From Moraxellaceae bacterium (GTDB lineage Bacteria; Pseudomonadota; Gammaproteobacteria; Pseudomonadales; Moraxellaceae): a stretch of 35,285 bases of DNA. Within the stretch, counting starts at the first letter, position 1, and every line of letters starts with the position of its first letter. Shown piece after piece: positions 10,218-19,974 of this stretch. The notes under the pieces are model-generated. The model was not told the DNA's origin. It ran no database searches and saw nothing but the letters and a program-made list of their open reading frames with translations. The DNA lies in assembly GCA_004173455.1 (NCBI GenBank), contig SECL01000033.1, positions 1 through 35,285 on the forward strand. The letters run 5' to 3'. The translations under genes were made by a program, and so were the position numbers.

Positions 10218-10441
10218 CGGATACCCTTTACTGTTAAAGCAATGTGTTAATTCAACACTGATTAATATGCCTAGCAAACTATGAATATTCTAGGTTACAA
10301 ATGTGTATGGAATAGTAAAAATGTCAATGTTTTTCTGATGTTGAATAGAATGAAGGTGGTTTATGAAATATTTTGTAATACCCTATTCACAATGTAGACG
10401 CTTAAAATCAACACTATAAATTTGCAGTGTAAACAGACAAT

Positions 10442-10464
10442 AAAAAACCCGCTAGAGCAGCGGG
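10442..10464 (-). terminator. rho-independent terminator of rplU-rpmA
   Basis: A 6-bp stem (CCCGCT at 10448-10453, AGCGGG at 10459-10464) has a 5-nt loop. A6 at 10442-10447 gives the U-tract on the minus strand. It lies 27 bases past the rpmA stop. Confidence 0.87.
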
Positions 10465-10490
10465 CTTTTATCTGTGTAAACAGTGAGGTC

Positions 10491-10742
10491 TTACACTACA
10501 TTAACGTAGCGACGGCCAAAAGCGCCTTTAACTTCAAACTTTACTACACCATCAGCAGTAGCAAACAGGGTATGGTCACGACCAAGACCTACGTTTGCAC
10601 CCGGATGAAATTCGGTACCACGTTGACGCACGATGATGTTACCAGCAACAACAGTTTGACCGCCGTAAACTTTAACACCCAGCATCTTTGGATTGGAATC
10701 ACGACCGTTACGTGTGGATCCACCAGCTTTCTTGTGAGCCAT
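10491..10742 (-). CDS. rpmA: 50S ribosomal protein L27
   Basis: A large-subunit ribosomal protein whose N-terminus reaches the peptidyl-transferase centre. It has 83 residues and starts directly with [16 protein letters not shown], so there is no cleavable leader of the Firmicute type. The core [17 protein letters not shown] and [16 protein letters not shown] are diagnostic. It follows rplU after 20 bases with a GAGG-type ribosome-binding site and shares its promoter and terminator. Confidence 0.98.
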   Translation of the reverse strand: MAHKKAGGSTRNGRDSNPKMLGVKVYGGQTVVAGNIIVRQRGTEFHPGANVGLGRDHTLFATADGVVKFEVKGAFGRRYVNVV

Positions 10743-10762
10743 GTCTTATACTCCTCGTGTGA

Positions 10763-11074
10763 TTAGCCGTCGATACCAGTAATTTTCAGCTCGGTAAACC
10801 ATTGACGGTGACCTTGCTGCTTACGGTAGTGTTTACGACGACGCATTTTAACGATGCGAATTTTGTCGTGACGACCATGACCAAGCACTTCTGCGGTTAC
10901 GGTAGCGCCAGCAACTACTGGTGCACCAATTTGAATGCTGTCGCCATTCACAACCATCAATACATCATCAAATGTAAGGGTTGCGCCAGTTTCAGCTTTT
11001 AACAGTTCAACTTTTAGCGTTTCGCCAATAACAACACGATGCTGTTTGCCGCCGCTTTGAATTACTGCGTACAT
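10763..11074 (-). CDS. rplU: 50S ribosomal protein L21
   Basis: A 103-residue large-subunit protein that binds 23S rRNA. It is recognised by [14 protein letters not shown] at the N-terminus and the basic C-terminal stretch [16 protein letters not shown]. The ATG has GGAG upstream. It is the first gene of the rplU-rpmA operon and is divergent from the polyprenyl diphosphate synthase, a very common proteobacterial arrangement. Confidence 0.98.
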   Translation of the reverse strand: MYAVIQSGGKQHRVVIGETLKVELLKAETGATLTFDDVLMVVNGDSIQIGAPVVAGATVTAEVLGHGRHDKIRIVKMRRRKHYRKQQGHRQWFTELKITGIDG

Positions 11075-11160
11075 AAATGTACTCCATCATGCCCGTGTCT
11101 TCGTGCCGATAATGGATTTTATCGATCTTAAAACGAACGCCACTGGGGGTACTTGCAAGG
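11075..11160 (-). promoter_or_regulatory. 5' leader of rplU-rpmA
   Basis: About 86 bases separate the predicted start site from the L21 start codon. The leader can form a small hairpin, CGATAA / TTATCG with a 6-nt loop, about 40-55 bases before the start. Ribosomal protein operons are often autoregulated through such leaders. No specific binding motif was recognised, so the role is open. Confidence 0.35.
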
Positions 11161-11166
11161 GGACGT

Positions 11167-11195
11167 ATTTTAGGCAAAGGCAGGGACTTTGACAA
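11167..11195 (-). promoter_or_regulatory. sigma-70 promoter of rplU-rpmA
   Basis: On the minus strand, TTGTCA (11190-11195) and TAAAAT (11167-11172) are separated by exactly 17 bases. Each matches the consensus at five of six positions. The implied start of transcription is near 11160. Confidence 0.65.
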
Positions 11196-11295
11196 GGTAT
11201 TTTGTAGGCTTTTAACCATATTGCTGGTTAGGCTCTGGTTTTATTACCTTAATTAAAAATAAACTGTTGAATATAGTACTGGAAGTTGTGTTTTT

Positions 11296-11391
11296 GACTG
11301 GTTAGCATACGCTGGATATGCCAGTCGCTTCAGAGCATCAATATTGATACCGCCTGATCGCTGACCAGCTTGTTTTATGGTCTGGTTTTTT
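11296..11391 (+). promoter_or_regulatory. structured leader upstream of ispB
   Basis: Two hairpins are visible. The first pairs GACTG (11296-11300) plus GCATA (11305-11309) with TATGC and CAGTC (11317-11326), leaving a 4-nt bulge. The second pairs GACCA (11363-11367) with TGGTC (11378-11382), or alternatively ACCAG (11364-11368) with CTGGT (11382-11386), and is followed by T6 to 11391. The second looks like a weak intrinsic terminator 72 bases before the ispB start. Premature termination or attenuation is inference. Confidence 0.35.
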
Positions 11392-11462
11392 GCTGTGTTG
11401 TTGGGTGTTACCGTATTTATTGTCTTATAAAATACAATACATTTTTAGGGTTTTTAAACACT

Positions 11463-12437
11463 ATGGTTGATTTTAAACAGGATATTCTTGCCCCTGTCGC
11501 CAGCGACTTTGCTGCAATGGATCATTTTATTCAGACTGGCATTAATTCCAAGGTGCCTCTGGTGATGTCGGTGAGTCGCTATGTGGTGGAAGCCGGTGGC
11601 AAGCGTATGCGCCCCCTGATGTGCCTGCTGGCCGCACGTGCCTGTGATCCTGTAGACAATGAGGCCAGCCTGCGTCTTGCAGCGATTATTGAGATGTTGC
11701 ATACCGCCACCCTGGTGCATGATGATGTGGTGGATGAATCAGGACTGCGCCGTGGTCGCCCGACCGCCAATGCCACCTGGAGCAATGCCACAGCCGTACT
11801 GGTGGGTGATTACCTGATTGCGCGAGCCTTTGATCTGCTGGTTGGGCTAAAAGATTTTGGACTGCTACAGGAATTTTCGTCAGGGACTTGCGAGATTGCC
11901 GAAGGGGAAGTCATGCAATTGCAGTATCAGCATAATCCTGATACCGATGAAAGCATTTACCTCAAGATTATTCATGGCAAAACCTCACGCTTGTTTGAAC
12001 TGGCTACCGAGGGTGCGGCTATTTTGACAGGTCAACCTCAGCATCGTGCTGCGCTCAAAGCCTATGCCGGACACTTTGGCAATGCGTTCCAGATGGTGGA
12101 TGATATTCTGGATTACACCTCTGATGCAGATACTTTGGGCAAGAATATTGGTGATGACCTGATGGAAGGCAAACCCACCCTGCCCCTGATTGCAGCCATG
12201 ATGAAAGCAGCGCCAGATGAGCAACAATTATTAAAAACAACCATCCAGACCGGTGGCGTAGAATCGCTCGACCAGATTATCCGCATTGTTCAGGATTCGG
12301 GCGCACTGGATTATTGTCGCCAGCGTGCGACTGAAGAAACCCATCTTGCAGTTGCTGCACTGAACAGTTTGCCTGAGTCTGTGTATCGGCAGGCGCTGGA
12401 GAGTCTGGCACGTCTGGCGCTAACGCGTATTAGCTAA
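11463..12437 (+). CDS. ispB: long-chain polyprenyl diphosphate synthase (octa-/nonaprenyl)
   Basis: Elongates farnesyl diphosphate to the C40-C45 side-chain precursor of ubiquinone. The protein has 324 residues. Both aspartate-rich motifs of trans-prenyltransferases are intact: DDVVD at 87-91 and DDILD at 213-217. GGKRMRP (45-51) binds diphosphate. The residues before the first motif are small or hydrophobic (HTATLVH), as in long-chain enzymes. Acinetobacter relatives use ubiquinone-9, so a nonaprenyl product is likely but not shown here. The open frame runs back to 11370, but that extension is not conserved-looking; I chose the ATG at 11463 (MVDFKQDILAP), which has TAGGG upstream at loose spacing. 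Confidence 0.93.
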   Translation: MVDFKQDILAPVASDFAAMDHFIQTGINSKVPLVMSVSRYVVEAGGKRMRPLMCLLAARACDPVDNEASLRLAAIIEMLHTATLVHDDVVDESGLRRGRPTANATWSNATAVLVGDYLIARAFDLLVGLKDFGLLQEFSSGTCEIAEGEVMQLQYQHNPDTDESIYLKIIHGKTSRLFELATEGAAILTGQPQHRAALKAYAGHFGNAFQMVDDILDYTSDADTLGKNIGDDLMEGKPTLPLIAAMMKAAPDEQQLLKTTIQTGGVESLDQIIRIVQDSGALDYCRQRATEETHLAVAALNSLPESVYRQALESLARLALTRIS

Positions 12438-12516
12438 TTGAGTGAATGCTAAGCCGCTGCGCGATTAGGCACTATATTCATGCGCTACATTTTTTTATAC
12501 CGGAATCCTGCCAGTT

Positions 12517-14568
12517 ATGCACATTGAATTTCATGATCTGTTTGAGAGCATGGAGGCCCAGTTAAAAAAAGAGGACTTTAGCCAAGCGACTCCGGACACA
12601 CTGGTTGAGCTGGTGGCGCGTTTACGCCCCAAAGATGCAAATGATGAACAGGAAATCGAGGCACGGATTGGCGCTTTAATTGAGCTGTTAATTGCCAAGC
12701 CGCATGATGCCACGGTGCTGCACGACTATATTATGTCTACCTTGGCGAGCTACCAACAGATTAGTTTGTATGCGGACAATACCCTGCTGGGCAATGAAAG
12801 TTTTTTTAGTGAGCTGAGTCACCGGATTGGCAATCATTTTTTGCCGCCCCTGCGTGACCAGAGTCAGTTAAGTGATGTATTCCGCCAGATTTTTTGCCAT
12901 CGTTATGATCCGGTCTGGCTAGATAATATTGATCTGGCGTGCTGGCAAGAGCTAATGACCTTAATTATCCAGCCGTATGGCCGGATTGATTTGCGGGTAC
13001 AGGCACGTGAACAGGTTTTGAATGCCATGATGGTAATTTCGTACCGGATCACTGCCTTAAGCCTTGACCCTGAATTTGCGCATGCTTATCCCGATCTGAA
13101 TGAATATGAATCACCCTTTTTAATCCAGAACCGGGAAATACTGGATTTTATCCAGCGTTACCGTGAATACACCTCGGCAGAAAATCTGCGCTGGCCACCA
13201 GTGTTACCTGATGAGAAACAGGCATTGGTGATGCTGGATCAGTGTAGCGATGTACTAAGCCGTATCAAGCGAAGTACCCGACGCAATGGAGTCAGTCTAA
13301 GCCTGACCAATATTTTAATTAAAATGGATCAATGCCTGACCCGAATCGAGCTATTGTTTTATTTATTACTGGATGATGCAGCTCAGGTGCAGGATTCGCT
13401 GATTGCTTTGTTACGCCAATTGACCAAAACCCAGCTGGATACCACCAGCATCCGCGGACTGGTGTCGGTGAGTACCGAGCTGCTGGCACGACAGGTCACC
13501 GAAAATGCCAGCCGCACCGGTGGGCATTATGTGAGTACCGATAAACGGGGCTTTGTGGACATGTATCGCTCGGCAGCAGGTGCCGGCATGATCATTGCCT
13601 GCATGGCCACGCTGAAGATACTGGCCAAAAAACTCATCCTTGCGCCGTTAAGTCAGGCATTTATTTACAGCATGAATTATTCGCTGGGGTTTATGCTGAT
13701 TCATATTCTGCATTTTACCGTGGCGACCAAACAACCTGCGATGACTGCGGCAGCGCTGGCCGCAACCGTCCAGCAAAATATTGGCAATCGTGCTGCACAA
13801 ATGGCCGAGTTGGCCGAACTGACCGTTAATATCATGCGCACCCAGTTTATTGCCATCCTTGGCAATATGTCGATTGCCATGCCCACTGCCTTTGTGATTA
13901 CTTCTTTTTGGCAGATCAGCACTGGACACCCGCTGCTCTCCCCGCAAAAAGCGGAGTACGTGCTACACAGTATTAATCCATTCACTTCGCTGGCCATTCC
14001 ACACGCAGCCATTGCCGGCGTATGCCTGTTTTTGTCTGGGCTGATTGCAGGTTACTACGACAACTTGGCGGTGTATCGCAAGATTGGGCCACGAATGCGT
14101 CAACATCCCAGACTGATTCAATGGCTGGGGACTGAAAGACTGGATCGTGTTGCTGCGTATATTGAGCGCAATCTTGGGGCGCTGGCTGGTAATTTCTGGT
14201 TTGGGGTTATGCTGGGCAGTATGGGTACTATTGGCTTTATTTTGGGTCTGCCCATCGACATTCGCCATATTGCCTTTGCTTCCGCCAATTTTATTCAGGG
14301 CTTGATGTGTGTGGATGGCATGCCGGACATTGGACTGGTGCTGGTATCACTGTTGGGCGTATTGCTCATTGGCCTGACTAACCTCATGGTGAGTTTTGGT
14401 TTGGCGCTGTTTGTGGCCTTGCGTTCACGTCAGGTCAAGTACGAGCAATGGCGTCCGCTGTTACGCTTGCTGATTACCCATTTTATGACTCGTCCATCTG
14501 ATTTTTTCTGGCCGCCCACAGAAGACACTAATACTCCCTCATCTGACGATAAACCAACCTCTCATTAA
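12517..14568 (+). CDS. large membrane protein of the 'site-specific recombinase' (Gcr) family
   Basis: The protein has 683 residues. The N-terminal half (about 1-340) is soluble and helix-rich; the C-terminal half (about 345-660) is strongly hydrophobic with several membrane spans (for example GAGMIIACMATLKIL, AFVITSFWQIS, MLGSMGTIGFILGLP, LVSLLGVLLIGLTNLMVSFG). This is the layout of the family databases call site-specific recombinase, after Neisseria Gcr. I see neither a tyrosine-recombinase R..HxxR..Y set nor a serine-resolvase active site, and the membrane domain argues against DNA recombination, so the name is doubtful. It follows ispB after 79 bases on the same strand. Function unknown. 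Confidence 0.8.
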   Translation: MHIEFHDLFESMEAQLKKEDFSQATPDTLVELVARLRPKDANDEQEIEARIGALIELLIAKPHDATVLHDYIMSTLASYQQISLYADNTLLGNESFFSELSHRIGNHFLPPLRDQSQLSDVFRQIFCHRYDPVWLDNIDLACWQELMTLIIQPYGRIDLRVQAREQVLNAMMVISYRITALSLDPEFAHAYPDLNEYESPFLIQNREILDFIQRYREYTSAENLRWPPVLPDEKQALVMLDQCSDVLSRIKRSTRRNGVSLSLTNILIKMDQCLTRIELLFYLLLDDAAQVQDSLIALLRQLTKTQLDTTSIRGLVSVSTELLARQVTENASRTGGHYVSTDKRGFVDMYRSAAGAGMIIACMATLKILAKKLILAPLSQAFIYSMNYSLGFMLIHILHFTVATKQPAMTAAALAATVQQNIGNRAAQMAELAELTVNIMRTQFIAILGNMSIAMPTAFVITSFWQISTGHPLLSPQKAEYVLHSINPFTSLAIPHAAIAGVCLFLSGLIAGYYDNLAVYRKIGPRMRQHPRLIQWLGTERLDRVAAYIERNLGALAGNFWFGVMLGSMGTIGFILGLPIDIRHIAFASANFIQGLMCVDGMPDIGLVLVSLLGVLLIGLTNLMVSFGLALFVALRSRQVKYEQWRPLLRLLITHFMTRPSDFFWPPTEDTNTPSSDDKPTSH

Positions 14569-14681
14569 GCAGCGCTTAAAATTCTAATTACTTTTACTTG
14601 ATGAAAGCCTTGATTTATAGTTAAAAAATAATTGGTTACTAATATTTCATCGTAATTTTAGACTATTTTAAAAAAATAAGC

Positions 14682-14711
14682 TTGATTAAAGTGTACTGGC
14701 TGGTACACTTT
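14682..14711 (+). promoter_or_regulatory. promoter with operator-like palindrome before the RND operon
   Basis: Perfect 9-bp arms, AAAGTGTAC (14688-14696) and GTACACTTT (14703-14711), are separated by 6 bases. The palindrome sits between TTGATT (14682-14687) and TACACT (14704-14709), 16 bases apart, which could be the -35 and -10 boxes; it overlaps the latter. Such size and position suit a TetR/AcrR-type repressor. In Acinetobacter the AdeIJK pump is repressed by AdeN, a TetR-family protein encoded elsewhere, so AdeN-like control is an inference. No regulator gene is adjacent. Confidence 0.55.
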
Positions 14712-14725
14712 TAGCCACCGTAAAG

Positions 14726-15469
14726 ATGACAATTATTTTATGCTTGATGGTAAGCACTGTGACAATAACTTTGGGTAAGAATCCACAAGGCGCGATCAAA
14801 GCCAGATTGCTGATGGTAGTGTTTCTGGCTGCCCTATGTTTTAGCCTGTTGGCCATCATTGTTCAATACCCTGAGGTCACAACACAAGAAACCCGCCTGT
14901 TATGGCAGATTCATCAAGCGCACAACACGGCACTGGATCAAATTGCGCTGGTATTGGCATATCTAGGCGGCATGCCTGCCATGTTTCTAATGACCCTGTT
15001 GCTCAGTGTGGTGGCCTTGTGCAGAAACCGCAAAGATTTTATAGGCTTGATCTGGGCTGCTTTTTTGGGTGCGATGAGTATAGGCTGGCTGTGTAAGGCT
15101 GGCTTTTCGCGTTTGCGCCCAGTGGTTTGGCAGCAAATTGCACCTTTTTATGGCGATTCCTTTCCTAGCAATCACAGTTTATATGCAGTCACATTGGCGG
15201 CAGTGCTGCTGGTCATGCTGTTTCATACGCCATGGCGCGCGCTGATGTTGCTCTGTGGCAGCGTATGGATCGTGGTCATGGGGATTTCGCGCCTTTATCT
15301 GGGGGCACATTTCCTCACCGATGTACTGGCGGGCTGGAGTCTGGGTATGGCGTGGATGGGTTTACTGTGCTGGCTCTTTATTCATTTTGATCTTTTCCGG
15401 CTGAACCCTTTTCAGCCAAATCATTTTCAACATCGCGCCAGCAGGTTTGCTGGCAATCATGAGGTGTAA
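14726..15469 (+). CDS. PAP2-family membrane phosphatase
   Basis: The protein has 247 residues with about six membrane spans. The three PAP2 phosphatase signatures are present in order: KAGFSRLRP (K-x6-RP), FPSNHS (the PSGH-type motif with Asn in place of Gly) and SRLYLGAHFLTD (SR-x5-H-x3-D). Family members dephosphorylate lipid phosphates such as undecaprenyl diphosphate, phosphatidate or phosphatidylglycerophosphate at the outer face of the inner membrane. The substrate here is not evident. The stop codon lies 2 bases before the adaptor start, so it is almost certainly cotranscribed with the efflux genes. The start is uncertain: the ATG at 14726 lies only about 15 bases past the promoter palindrome and has no clear ribosome-binding site; the ATG at 14747 is an alternative. 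Confidence 0.9.
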   Translation: MTIILCLMVSTVTITLGKNPQGAIKARLLMVVFLAALCFSLLAIIVQYPEVTTQETRLLWQIHQAHNTALDQIALVLAYLGGMPAMFLMTLLLSVVALCRNRKDFIGLIWAAFLGAMSIGWLCKAGFSRLRPVVWQQIAPFYGDSFPSNHSLYAVTLAAVLLVMLFHTPWRALMLLCGSVWIVVMGISRLYLGAHFLTDVLAGWSLGMAWMGLLCWLFIHFDLFRLNPFQPNHFQHRASRFAGNHEV

Positions 15470-15471
15470 TT

Positions 15472-16812
15472 ATGTTGTTAGCAAAACAATGGGCGCGCGT
15501 GGCGGTGTACTCGACCTTGGCTGCCAGTATTGCGCTGGCGGGCTGTAATAAAAAAGAAGAAGCAGCCGGCGGTGCAGCAGGAGCACAGCAAATGCCGCCA
15601 CCTGAAGTGACCGTGATCGTGGCGCAAAAGCAGGCTGTTGAACAAACCGTTGATCTGGCTGGTCGTACCGCAGCGTATCAGGTGTCTGAAGTGCGTCCAC
15701 AAGTGAGCGGGATTGTACAAAAACGCCTGTTTGTAGAAGGCAGCTATGTTAAAGAAGGCCAGCCGCTGTATTCGATTGATGCCAACACCTATCAGGCAAC
15801 TGCCAGCAACGCCCGCGCTGCGCTGAACCGCCAGCAGGCCAACCTGAATGCACTCAAAGTCAAAGAACGTCGCTATAAGCAACTGGTCGGCAGCAATGCA
15901 ATCAGTAAGCAGGAATATGACGACATTGCCGCACAGGTAGCGCTGGCCGAAGCTGATGTCGCGGCCAGCCGTGCCACGCTGGAAAATGCCAATATCAGTC
16001 TGGGTTATGCCACTGTGCGAGCGCCTATTTCTGGCCAGACTAGTCGCTCCAATGTTACTGCCGGTGCCCTAGTCACTGCTGGGCAAGCTGATCCTCTAGT
16101 GACCATCCAGCAGCTTGATCCGGTATATGTTGATATTAGCCAGTCGAGTGCTGACCTGCTACGCCTACGCCAGCAAATGAATAAAGGTCAGCTATCTGGT
16201 GCTGACAGCAGCGCGCGCGTCAAACTTACCCTTGAAGATGGCAGCACTTATCCGGTTGAAGGTCGTCTGGCATTTTCTGGCGTGAGTGTGGACCCGAGCA
16301 GCGGTGCAGTGACATTGCGGGCGATATTTGCCAATCCATCACAATTGCTGTTGCCGGGCATGTATGTGACTGCCCGACTGGTTCAGGGTGTTAACAACAA
16401 TGCTTACCTGATTCCACAACAGTCTGTGATGCGCACGCCACAAGGTCAGGCCACGGTCTATGTAGTAAGTCCACAGGGTGAAGTGCAGTTGAAAGATGTG
16501 CAAACTGTCGGTACACAGGGTGACAAGTGGATTGTGAGCAGTGGGCTTCAAGATGGTGACCGCGTGATTTATGAAGGTATTCTGAAAGTTAAACCGGGTG
16601 CCAAGGTCAAGACTGTATTGGCCAGTTCCACCCCACAAGGTGCGCCAGCTGCAGGCGGTACTGCCAACACTACTGATGCAAATAAGACCAACAGCAGCAA
16701 TGCCACAAGCAACAGTGCAAGTAAAAACAGCGCGCCTGCGGGTCAAACCAATAACACCAGTCAACCAGCTCAGAAAGCTGGACAAAGTACTGGTACATCT
16801 GCTCAAACTTAA
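15472..16812 (+). CDS. adeI: RND efflux periplasmic adaptor lipoprotein (AdeI-like)
   Basis: Membrane-fusion protein linking the inner-membrane pump to the outer-membrane channel. The protein has 446 residues. The signal ends in a lipobox (IALAGC, Cys 25), so it is lipid-anchored. Lipoyl halves are seen around VRPQVSGIVQKRLFVEGSYVKEG and YATVRAPISGQTSRS, with a helical hairpin between them (about 100-165), then beta-barrel and membrane-proximal domains to about residue 385. The last 50 or so residues are a low-complexity Asn/Ser/Thr/Gln/Ala tail, making it longer than the roughly 416-residue A. baumannii AdeI as I recall it. GAGGTG precedes the ATG. The symbol is by similarity and operon order. 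Confidence 0.9.
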   Translation: MLLAKQWARVAVYSTLAASIALAGCNKKEEAAGGAAGAQQMPPPEVTVIVAQKQAVEQTVDLAGRTAAYQVSEVRPQVSGIVQKRLFVEGSYVKEGQPLYSIDANTYQATASNARAALNRQQANLNALKVKERRYKQLVGSNAISKQEYDDIAAQVALAEADVAASRATLENANISLGYATVRAPISGQTSRSNVTAGALVTAGQADPLVTIQQLDPVYVDISQSSADLLRLRQQMNKGQLSGADSSARVKLTLEDGSTYPVEGRLAFSGVSVDPSSGAVTLRAIFANPSQLLLPGMYVTARLVQGVNNNAYLIPQQSVMRTPQGQATVYVVSPQGEVQLKDVQTVGTQGDKWIVSSGLQDGDRVIYEGILKVKPGAKVKTVLASSTPQGAPAAGGTANTTDANKTNSSNATSNSASKNSAPAGQTNNTSQPAQKAGQSTGTSAQT

Positions 16813-16825
16813 GGAGCGGTGATTC

Positions 16826-19800
16826 ATGTCACGTTTTTTTATTGATAGACCCATTTTTGCATGGGTTATCGCCATTATTATGATGCTGGCTGGGGTGTTG
16901 TCTATCTTCAGTATGCCGGTATCGCAGTACCCCAGTATTGCGCCGCCCAATATTGCAATAAGTGCCTTTTATCCAGGTGCTTCTGCAAAAACGGTTGAAG
17001 ATTCCGTTACCCAGATTATTGAACAACAAATGAAAGGGCTGGATGGTCTGAACTATATGACCTCTACCAGCTCATCCGATGGCGCTGTTTCAGTGTCGTT
17101 AAGCTTTAAGGCTGGAACAGACCCGGATACTGCTCAGGTACAGGTACAAAACAAACTACAGGCTGCGATGGCGTTGCTACCGCAGGAAGTACAGCGCCAA
17201 GGGGTTACGGTCAACAAGTCTGCCCGTAACTTTATGATGGTACTGGGCTTTGTTTCCAAAGATGGTTCTATGAACCGCAATGATATTAGCGATTATATGG
17301 TGTCTAATATTGTTGACCAGATGAGCCGGGTTGAAGGCGTGGGTGAAGTCACGGTATTTGGTGCCCAGTATGCCATGCGCATCTGGATGGATCCTGCCAA
17401 AATGCTCAGCTATCAGCTGATGCCATCAGACATCAGTGCGGCTATTCAGGCACAAAATGCACAGGTCTCTGCTGGACAACTGGGTGGCTTGCCTGCCGTC
17501 GAAGGACAGGCGTTAAATGCCACCGTGACAGCACAGAGTCGCCTGCAAACCCCGGATGAGTTTCGCAATATCCTGCTCAAAACTATGCCCGATGGCGCAC
17601 AGGTATTACTCAAAGATGTCGCGCGGGTTGAGCTAGGTGGTCAGGATTACAACATTACCTCGTTTTATGATGGCAAGCCTGCTGGTGGTCTGGCCATTCG
17701 GCTGGCAACAGGTGCCAATGCGCTGAATACGGCTGAAGCAGTTGAACAGCGTGTGAATGAACTCAAAGCCTCTTTTCCGGCAGGGCTGGATGTGGTTGTT
17801 CCGTATGACACTACGCCATTTGTAAAACTGTCGATTGAAGAAGTCGTCAAAACACTAGTTGAAGCCATTATTCTGGTCTTTCTGGTGATGTTCCTATTCC
17901 TGCAAAGCTGGCGCGCGACCATTATTCCTACCATTGCCGTTCCGGTAGTAATTTTGGGAACATTTGCCATTATTAACCTGCTGGGCTTTTCGATCAACAC
18001 TTTAACCATGTTTGGTATGGTGCTGGCGATTGGTCTGCTGGTCGATGATGCCATCGTGGTGGTGGAAAACGTTGAGCGGATCATGGGCGAGGAAAAACTT
18101 GGCCCGCGTGAAGCCACCCGGCGTTCCATGGATCAGATTACTGGGGCATTGATCGGGATTACCACCGTACTGTCGGCAGTGTTTATTCCGATGGCGTTTT
18201 TTGGTGGGTCAACCGGGGTCATTTACCGGCAGTTTTCGGTCACACTGGTGACTTCCATGGTGTTGTCGGTGATTGTGGCATTGATTTTAACCCCTGCCCT
18301 GTGCGCCACGATTCTCAAGCGTGACGATGCCGAACATCAGGAGCGTTCCGGATTCTTTGGCTGGTTTAACCGCACCTTCAATAAAGCCAGTCACCGTTAT
18401 CAAAGTGGTGTTGGGTTTTTGCTCAAGCGCAGTGTATGGCTGGGTCTGGTGTATGTGGCGGTGATTGGTTTGCTGGCAGTGGTCTTTATGCGCCTGCCCT
18501 CGGCTTTTTTGCCAGAGGAAGATCAGGGTATTATTATTTCCATGGTGCAGCTACCGGCGGGTGCCACGCAGGAACGTACCATCAAGTCACTGGAAAATGT
18601 TCAAAATTACTTTTTGAACAATGAAAAAGACTTGGTACAGGGTGTGTTTACCGTGGCTGGTTTTAGCTTTAGTGGTACAGGCCAGAACTCCGGTATTGCA
18701 TTTGTGCGCCTAAAAGATTGGGATGAGCGCAAGGCTGATGACCAAAAAGCCAAAGCGATTGCTGGTCGTGCCATGGGCGCTTTTTCACAGTTTAAGGATG
18801 CTATGGCGTTTGCCTTTACCCCGCCTGCCGTAATTGAACTGGGTATTGCGGGTGGCTTTGACTTGCAGCTAAAAGATATTGGCGGCATTGGTCATGACAA
18901 GCTGATGGAAGCGCGTAACATGCTGCTGGGCATGGCGAGTCAGAACAAGTCGGTGGTGGGTGTTCGTCCCAATGGGCAGGAAGACACACCGCAATATAAA
19001 GTGGATATTGACTATGCCAAAGCCGGCGCACAAGGTGTGAGTGTGACCGCCATTAATAATGTACTGACCACAGCGTGGGGCGGTAGCTATGTCAATGACT
19101 TTATTGATCGCGGCCGCGTTAAGCGGGTTTACCTGCAAGGTGACGCCAACTCGCGCATGAGTCCTGATGACCTGAACAAATGGTATGTACGAAACACCAA
19201 TGGCGACATGGTGCCGTTTTCATCCTTTGCAACTGGTCGCTGGACGTATGGTTCGCCACGTCTGGAACGCTATAACGGTTCGCCATCGCTGAATATTCAG
19301 GGTAATGCGGCACCGGGTTTGAGTAGTGGTGAAGCCATGGCGGCCATGCAACAGATGATTGCCAAGCTGCCACCGGGTGTGGGCTATGAGTGGACAGGTC
19401 TGTCGCTGGAAGAACAAACTTCCGGCAAACAGGCGCCGTTATTGTATGCCTTGGCGATTATCGTGGTGTTCCTATGCTTGGCAGCACTGTATGAAAGCTG
19501 GTCTGTGCCTTTTGCAGTATTGCTGGTGGTGCCTCTGGGGATTCTGGGTGCGGTTGCCTTTACCCGTTTTGAAAACCTGAATAATGATATTTACTTTCAG
19601 GTGGCCATGCTTGCGGTAATTGGTTTGTCGGCCAAAAATGCGATCCTGATTATTGAGTTTGCTGAAGAATTGCGCGAAAAAGGTCAGTCATTGACCAACG
19701 CCATTTTGGAAGCCGTGCGCATGCGTTTGCGCCCGATTATCATGACCTCACTGGCCTTTGGGCTTGGTGTGGTGCCACTGGTGCTGAGTAATGGTGCCGG

Positions 19801-19972
19801 TGCCGGTAGCCAGAACGCGGTTGGTACGGGTGTACTGGGCGGGGTGATTTCTGCCACGTTCCTTGGTATCTTCTTTATTCCTATTTTTTACTTCTGGGTA
19901 CGCAGCCTGTTCAAGGGCAAAACCGTCACCCCGGAAGATCATCGTATTACTGATCAGACTCAGGAGCCTTAA
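16826..19972 (+). CDS. adeJ: RND multidrug efflux pump, inner-membrane subunit (AdeJ/AcrB-like)
   Basis: A proton-driven exporter of the hydrophobe/amphiphile RND class. The 1048-residue protein begins [17 protein letters not shown], typical of AcrB-type pumps. The proton-relay pair Asp407-Asp408 lies in [13 protein letters not shown], exactly as numbered in AcrB, and the transmembrane-10 lysine is in [13 protein letters not shown]. The two large periplasmic loops and the duplicated twelve-span layout are intact. It starts 13 bases after the adaptor stop with AAGGAG upstream. Relatives export beta-lactams, tetracyclines, fluoroquinolones, chloramphenicol and detergents; the range here cannot be read from sequence. 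Confidence 0.95.
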   Translation: MSRFFIDRPIFAWVIAIIMMLAGVLSIFSMPVSQYPSIAPPNIAISAFYPGASAKTVEDSVTQIIEQQMKGLDGLNYMTSTSSSDGAVSVSLSFKAGTDPDTAQVQVQNKLQAAMALLPQEVQRQGVTVNKSARNFMMVLGFVSKDGSMNRNDISDYMVSNIVDQMSRVEGVGEVTVFGAQYAMRIWMDPAKMLSYQLMPSDISAAIQAQNAQVSAGQLGGLPAVEGQALNATVTAQSRLQTPDEFRNILLKTMPDGAQVLLKDVARVELGGQDYNITSFYDGKPAGGLAIRLATGANALNTAEAVEQRVNELKASFPAGLDVVVPYDTTPFVKLSIEEVVKTLVEAIILVFLVMFLFLQSWRATIIPTIAVPVVILGTFAIINLLGFSINTLTMFGMVLAIGLLVDDAIVVVENVERIMGEEKLGPREATRRSMDQITGALIGITTVLSAVFIPMAFFGGSTGVIYRQFSVTLVTSMVLSVIVALILTPALCATILKRDDAEHQERSGFFGWFNRTFNKASHRYQSGVGFLLKRSVWLGLVYVAVIGLLAVVFMRLPSAFLPEEDQGIIISMVQLPAGATQERTIKSLENVQNYFLNNEKDLVQGVFTVAGFSFSGTGQNSGIAFVRLKDWDERKADDQKAKAIAGRAMGAFSQFKDAMAFAFTPPAVIELGIAGGFDLQLKDIGGIGHDKLMEARNMLLGMASQNKSVVGVRPNGQEDTPQYKVDIDYAKAGAQGVSVTAINNVLTTAWGGSYVNDFIDRGRVKRVYLQGDANSRMSPDDLNKWYVRNTNGDMVPFSSFATGRWTYGSPRLERYNGSPSLNIQGNAAPGLSSGEAMAAMQQMIAKLPPGVGYEWTGLSLEEQTSGKQAPLLYALAIIVVFLCLAALYESWSVPFAVLLVVPLGILGAVAFTRFENLNNDIYFQVAMLAVIGLSAKNAILIIEFAEELREKGQSLTNAILEAVRMRLRPIIMTSLAFGLGVVPLVLSNGAGAGSQNAVGTGVLGGVISATFLGIFFIPIFYFWVRSLFKGKTVTPEDHRITDQTQEP

Positions 19973-19974
19973 GC

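Noticed and set aside
10422-10766. 114-codon plus-strand frame over rpmA
   Set aside because: It is the antisense shadow of the L27 gene and its terminator.
11007-11219. 70-codon minus-strand frame overlapping the rplU start
   Set aside because: It overlaps L21 in another frame and covers the predicted rplU promoter and leader; no family is evident.
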